From positions 1 through 8,619 of the forward strand of contig JALNXV010000138.1 of assembly GCA_023230175.1 (NCBI GenBank): a stretch of DNA of 8,619 nucleotides, read 5' to 3'. Below, piece by piece: positions 6,419 to 8,619 of the stretch. The notes under the pieces were generated by a model. The model searched no databases. It saw only the letters and a list, made by a program, of their open reading frames with translations, and had not been told where the DNA came from. The DNA comes from Candidatus Cloacimonadota bacterium (GTDB lineage Bacteria; Cloacimonadota; Cloacimonadia; Cloacimonadales; WRIO01). How positions within the stretch are numbered: position 1 is the stretch's first letter; every line of letters starts with the position of its first letter. The translations under genes and the position numbers were made by a program.

Positions 6419-6446
6419 AAAAGTGCCGATAATTAAATCGGCACTT
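6411..6446 (-). terminator. Intrinsic terminator of the oxygen-defence operon
   Basis: On the minus strand AAGTGCCGAT (6446-6437) pairs perfectly with ATCGGCACTT (6430-6421) around a 6-nt loop, and is followed by TTTTTTGTTTGT. The stem begins 23 nt after the rubredoxin stop codon. This is a textbook rho-independent terminator for desulfoferrodoxin-rubrerythrin-rubredoxin. The hairpin itself is symmetric, but the other strand lacks a continuous T-run. Confidence 0.9.
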
Positions 6447-6469
6447 ATAATTCATTTTGGATAAATTAA

Positions 6470-6610
6470 TTAGTCCAATTCGCTAAACATATCTTTTCCG
6501 ACACCGCAAGTTGGGCAAACCCAATCTTCAGGTAAATCTTCGAAAGCTACATTATCATTTTCAACAGGATCATAAATATATCCACAAGCGTCACAAATCC
6601 ATTTTTTCAT
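6470..6610 (-). CDS. Rubredoxin, short-loop type (46 aa)
   Basis: The protein begins [15 protein letters not shown] and ends [16 protein letters not shown]6, C9, C32 and C35 are the four ligands of the single Fe(SCys)4 centre, and the GYIYDP and [11 protein letters not shown] signatures are intact. It is a one-electron carrier of the cytoplasm that in anaerobes commonly donates to superoxide reductase and rubrerythrin. Usual rubredoxins have 52-54 residues. Here the loop between the two CxxC knuckles is about 7 residues shorter, as known for the 45-residue Desulfovibrio desulfuricans protein. The ATG at 6610 is preceded by GGAGG (spacing 5). It is the last gene of the operon, 12 bp after rubrerythrin and 23 bp before the terminator hairpin. 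Confidence 0.95.
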   Translation of the reverse strand: MKKWICDACGYIYDPVENDNVAFEDLPEDWVCPTCGVGKDMFSELD

Positions 6611-6622
6611 TTTTCCTCCACT

Positions 6623-7216
6623 CTAATAATTTTCACACCACATCTCAAAATATTTTTGAGGATGTTTACAAGCAGGGCATTCTTCAGGAGCTTCAATATT
6701 TTCTGTGATATAACCACAATTTAAGCATTTCCAGAAGATTTTCCCGTCTTTTTTAAAGACTGAATGTTCTTTAACATTTTTAGCTAATTTTCTAAAACGA
6801 GTTTCATGACGTTCTTCAACTTTTGAAATCATTTTAAATGAAGTAGCAATATCTTTATATCCTTCTTCTTCAGCTATTTTAGCAAATTCAGGATACAATT
6901 CTGTCCATTCTTCTTGTTCACCGTTAGCAGCATATTCAAGATTTTTAAATGTTTCATCTGAAAGAGCTACCGGATAAGCAGCATCATTCAACACAATCAT
7001 TTGCTCGTTCATACCATTCTCAAGAAGTTTTTTGTAAAACACTTTAGCGTGTTCTTTTTCATTTTCTGCTGTTTCCATAAAGATATTTGCAATTTGTAAA
7101 AAGCCTTGTTTTGTAGCGACTTTTGCATAATACGTATAACGCATTCTTGCTTGTGACTCTCCGGCAAAAGCTTTCATTAGATTTAATGCAGTTTTTGAAT
7201 CTTTAAAATCTGACAT
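6623..7216 (-). CDS. rbr: Rubrerythrin
   Basis: The 197-residue protein is of classic rubrerythrin length and order. A four-helix ferritin-like diiron domain (1-150) carries E20, E53xxH56, E100xxE103 and E134xxH137. A C-terminal rubredoxin-like domain (about 160-197) carries C164xxC167 and C180xxC183. It reduces hydrogen peroxide to water in the cytoplasm with electrons from rubredoxin or similar donors. The ATG at 7216 has AGGAGG 5 nt upstream, within the 12-bp gap after the desulfoferrodoxin stop codon. It is the middle gene of the operon, and all expected metal ligands are present. The rubredoxin-like domain is at the C-terminus, not reversed as in some clostridial versions. Confidence 0.97.
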   Translation of the reverse strand: MSDFKDSKTALNLMKAFAGESQARMRYTYYAKVATKQGFLQIANIFMETAENEKEHAKVFYKKLLENGMNEQMIVLNDAAYPVALSDETFKNLEYAANGEQEEWTELYPEFAKIAEEEGYKDIATSFKMISKVEERHETRFRKLAKNVKEHSVFKKDGKIFWKCLNCGYITENIEAPEECPACKHPQKYFEMWCENY

Positions 7217-7228
7217 TCTTCCTCCTGC

Positions 7229-7606
7229 TTATTTTTTCCATAACATATGAAGATTGCAAAATTCACGTACTTCAACTATGTCTGCATATTTAACCGGAAA
7301 ACTTGCAAAAGGTTTCATTCCGGGAGTTAATTCTTTACGATAAACGGCATCTTTAGTTAAAACTTCGATGAAAACTATATGATGTTCTTCAGTCATTGGG
7401 TGTTCAACACTACCAACTGTTACATTAACAAAATCGCCCTTATCTTCTACGACAGGAACGTGTTTCTCATTAGCGGCATCCACTGAATTTGCACTGAGTA
7501 AATTCATTGGCTCTCCACAACATACTAAAGCAGGTTGACCTGCTTGTGTTATTTCAACGAGATTCTTACATTTCTTACAGTAGTACAATTGTCTTAATTC
7601 GACCAT
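7229..7606 (-). CDS. dfx: Desulfoferrodoxin (two-iron superoxide reductase)
   Basis: The 125-residue protein matches the family's usual length. The N-terminal desulforedoxin-like domain has C10, C13, C29 and C30 for the Fe(SCys)4 centre I. The C-terminal domain has the catalytic centre II ligands H49, H69, H75, C117 and H120, with the catalytic E47-K48 pair just before H49. It reduces superoxide to hydrogen peroxide in the cytoplasm without making oxygen. Rubrerythrin, encoded next, can remove the peroxide, and rubredoxin, encoded last, is the known electron donor in sulphate reducers. The ATG at 7606 has AAGGAGG 4 nt upstream and is the first gene of the operon behind the promoter at 7638-7666. 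Both iron centres are complete, so this is the 2Fe class, not neelaredoxin. Confidence 0.97.
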   Translation of the reverse strand: MVELRQLYYCKKCKNLVEITQAGQPALVCCGEPMNLLSANSVDAANEKHVPVVEDKGDFVNVTVGSVEHPMTEEHHIVFIEVLTKDAVYRKELTPGMKPFASFPVKYADIVEVREFCNLHMLWKK

Positions 7607-7632
7607 TACGCCTCCTTTTAGTTTCCGTTATA

Positions 7633-7643
7633 ATTATATAATA
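7633..7643. promoter_or_regulatory. Candidate operator, copy 1 (ATTATATAATA)
   Basis: ATTATATAAT is a perfect 10-bp palindrome overlapping the -10 of the desulfoferrodoxin operon. The wider sequence TTATAATTATATAATAA (7628-7644) resembles in part the TTATAAT-N-ATTATAA box of PerR-type repressors. The same 11-mer recurs at 7694-7704. In AT-rich DNA such matches can arise by chance, so this is a weak inference. Confidence 0.3.
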
Positions 7644-7666
7644 AGCATAAAAGCTTAAAAATGCAA
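7638..7666 (-). promoter_or_regulatory. Promoter of the desulfoferrodoxin-rubrerythrin-rubredoxin operon
   Basis: On the minus strand TTGCAT (7661-7666) and TATTAT (7638-7643) are 17 bp apart. Transcription would begin near 7631, about 25 nt before the ATG. The -10 overlaps the palindrome at 7633-7642. The T8A8 tract just upstream of the -35 could act as an UP element. Confidence 0.55.
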
Positions 7667-7670
7667 ATTC

Positions 7671-7686
7671 TTTTTTTTAAAAAAAA
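7671..7686. promoter_or_regulatory. T8A8 tract between divergent promoters
   Basis: Eight T followed by eight A form a perfect palindrome directly upstream of the -35 of both the leftward (7661-7666) and rightward (7688-7693) promoters. Its place and composition fit a shared UP element or bent DNA. Confidence 0.4.
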
Positions 7687-7687
7687 C

Positions 7688-7716
7688 TTGACTATTATAT
7701 AATACCTTTATATTTT
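7688..7716 (+). promoter_or_regulatory. Possible promoter of the radical SAM gene
   Basis: TTGACT (7688-7693) and TATTTT (7711-7716) are 17 bp apart; TATATT at 7709 is an alternative -10 with a 15-bp spacer. Transcription would begin near 7723, leaving less than 10 nt before the ATG at 7732, so the leader would be very short. Confidence 0.4.
7694..7704. promoter_or_regulatory. Candidate operator, copy 2 (ATTATATAATA)
   Basis: Identical 11-mer to 7633-7643, 61 bp away (close to six helical turns), lying in the spacer of the radical SAM promoter. A protein bound here would block that promoter. It could pair with copy 1 to co-regulate the two divergent units. Confidence 0.3.
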
Positions 7717-7731
7717 GAATTAGAGTAAATT

Positions 7732-8619
7732 ATGAAAATAGATTATGTTGAAGCTAAACAAATATTGATTAGAAACAAAAGTCCTGAAAATTGGTTTGGA
7801 GTTCATTATAATGTGAACCCATACAGAGGTTGTCAACATAATTGTATATACTGTGACTCAAGAAGTGATTGTTATCAGATAAATAATTTTAATGATTTAA
7901 TTGTAAAAACTAATGCTGCTGAACTGTTAGATGATGCCTTATTTTCAAAAAGAAGAAAAGTTACAATTGGCACAGGGTCTATGAGTGATCCGTATATCCC
8001 GGCAGAAAAGCATATTAAGCTTACTGAAAAGATTTTAAAAGTTATCATAAAACACTCTTTCCCTCTACACATAGTAACAAAAAGTGACCTAATACTTCGC
8101 GACTTAGAATTATTAAATGAAATCAATAAAACCTTTGTATCAGTCTGTTTTACAATAACAACCTGCAATAATTCTCTGGCTCAAATTATAGAACCTAAAG
8201 CCCCGACACCGGATAAAAGACTAAAGGCAATCGAAGAACTAAGTAAAAATAACATCTATACCGGCATTCTCTTTCAACCTATTTTACCTTATCTATTAGA
8301 CAATGAAGCAAATATTAAAGACTTAATTGATAAAGCAAGTGATCACGGAGCGAAATTCATAATTCCGTGGTTTGCCGTTACTCTCAGAACCGGACAAAGA
8401 GAATACTTCATTGATAAACTCGGCCAAATTTCTTCAGAGCTACAATTAAAATATCAAGAAGAGACTAAAAACCTATATATCTTTAACTCACCACGCACTA
8501 AAGAATTATACAAATACTTCGAGTTCAAGTGTCAAGAAGCAAATTTACTTTATAAAATGAAAGATATTTTAAATTTCAATAAGTTAAAACCATATAAACA
8601 AATGACCATTTTTGACATT
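7732..8619 (+). CDS. Radical SAM protein of the spore photoproduct lyase-like (SplB-type) family, last residues beyond window edge
   Basis: The frame is open for 296 codons to the right edge. The [4Fe-4S]/SAM motif is C34-QHN-C38-IY-C41 within NPYRGCQHNCIYCDSR (29-44). Further family features are GTGSMSDPYIP (80-90), HIVTKSDLILRD (113-124), TITT (141-144), IEPKAPTPDKRL (153-164), GILFQPILP (178-186) and the C-terminal YKMKDIL...YKQMTIFDI, which corresponds to the usual end of these proteins, so only a few residues can be missing. True spore photoproduct lyase repairs a UV lesion in spore DNA. This broader group occurs in anaerobes that do not sporulate and its substrate is unknown, so no reaction is claimed. 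The ATG is chosen from the family N-terminus; the ribosome binding site is weak (GAG, 6 nt upstream). It is divergent from the oxygen-defence operon across a 125-bp shared promoter region. Confidence 0.88.
   Translation, partial: MKIDYVEAKQILIRNKSPENWFGVHYNVNPYRGCQHNCIYCDSRSDCYQINNFNDLIVKTNAAELLDDALFSKRRKVTIGTGSMSDPYIPAEKHIKLTEKILKVIIKHSFPLHIVTKSDLILRDLELLNEINKTFVSVCFTITTCNNSLAQIIEPKAPTPDKRLKAIEELSKNNIYTGILFQPILPYLLDNEANIKDLIDKASDHGAKFIIPWFAVTLRTGQREYFIDKLGQISSELQLKYQEETKNLYIFNSPRTKELYKYFEFKCQEANLLYKMKDILNFNKLKPYKQMTIFDI

Larger units (their letters stand above)
5390..6469. other. Gene-free repeat and palindrome island (about 1.1 kb)
   Basis: No credible protein gene is found here. The open frames present are built from repeat units, use poor starts and have no ribosome binding sites. 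The island holds divergent promoters at its left end (5416-5444 and 5508-5537), a 71-bp unit in two copies plus a remnant (5641, 6177, 6314), a TTGCGA...GAAGCAATCT repeat in three states of decay (5804, 5865, 6388), a possible insertion-sequence end (5951-5975), a 133-bp MITE-like element (5976-6108), more hairpins (6131-6163, 6265-6284), and at its right end the terminator of the oxygen-defence operon. It lies between two minus-strand operons, so insertions here harm no gene. Confidence 0.75.

Noticed and set aside
6411..6446. Bidirectional terminator
   Set aside because: The stem is symmetric, but only the minus-strand transcript is followed by a proper U-run. On the plus strand the stem is followed by ATAATTCATTTT, so efficient termination is doubtful.
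5390..6469. tRNA or rRNA gene in the long gene-free island
   Set aside because: No cloverleaf with T-arm GGTTCGA-type sequence and matching acceptor stem could be found by eye, and no rRNA-like stretch is present.
7875..8168. Minus-strand open frame of 97 codons
   Set aside because: It lies wholly inside the radical SAM gene on the other strand, whose motifs are unmistakable.

Overview
The window is AT-rich and reads as a piece of a Gram-negative (two-membrane) anaerobe. A LolC/LolE-type permease argues for an outer membrane that receives lipoproteins. A desulfoferrodoxin, rubrerythrin and rubredoxin cluster is the usual oxygen-defence set of strict anaerobes. An acyl-CoA carboxyltransferase of the propionyl-CoA carboxylase / methylmalonyl-CoA decarboxylase family fits fermentative or propionate-type metabolism. 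The phylum cannot be fixed from the sequence alone. Low-GC lineages with DHH-CBS-tRNA nucleotidyltransferase fusions (for example Cloacimonadota, Deferribacterota or Cyanobacteria/Melainabacteria relatives) are possibilities, not conclusions.

Layout, left to right. Positions 1-5389 hold three minus-strand genes read right to left: a DHH-CBS-CBS-nucleotidyltransferase fusion (5389 to 2786), a LolC/E-like permease (2500 to 1214), and the acyl-CoA carboxyltransferase (starting at 1179 and cut by the left edge). The last two are 34 bp apart and probably co-transcribed. The first two are separated by a 285-bp spacer containing head-to-head repeat copies. Positions 5390-6469 are a gene-free, repeat-rich island of about 1.1 kb. 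Positions 6470-7606 hold a tight minus-strand operon, desulfoferrodoxin - rubrerythrin - rubredoxin, with a clear promoter and an intrinsic terminator at 6411-6446. Rubredoxin is only 46 codons. Positions 7607-7731 are a compact divergent promoter region, and 7732-8619 hold a plus-strand radical SAM protein of the spore photoproduct lyase-like family, nearly complete at the right edge.

How the genes work together: desulfoferrodoxin reduces superoxide to peroxide, rubrerythrin reduces peroxide to water, and rubredoxin is the small electron carrier that commonly feeds both. The three left-hand genes have no obvious shared pathway (tRNA 3'-end maturation, lipoprotein release, acyl-CoA carboxylation).

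The most unusual part is the non-coding island at 5390-6469 together with the 2501-2785 spacer. They carry several families of short, nearly perfect palindromes with 2-3 nt centres, a 71-bp unit repeated at about 89% identity, a TTGCGA...GAAGCAATCT repeat in three states of decay, a 133-bp MITE-like element with 17-bp terminal inverted repeats, and a ~103-bp inverted repeat pair that brackets the nucleotidyltransferase gene. A consensus sigma-70-type promoter at 5508-5537 points into this island, where no credible protein gene follows. Percent identities were counted by hand.
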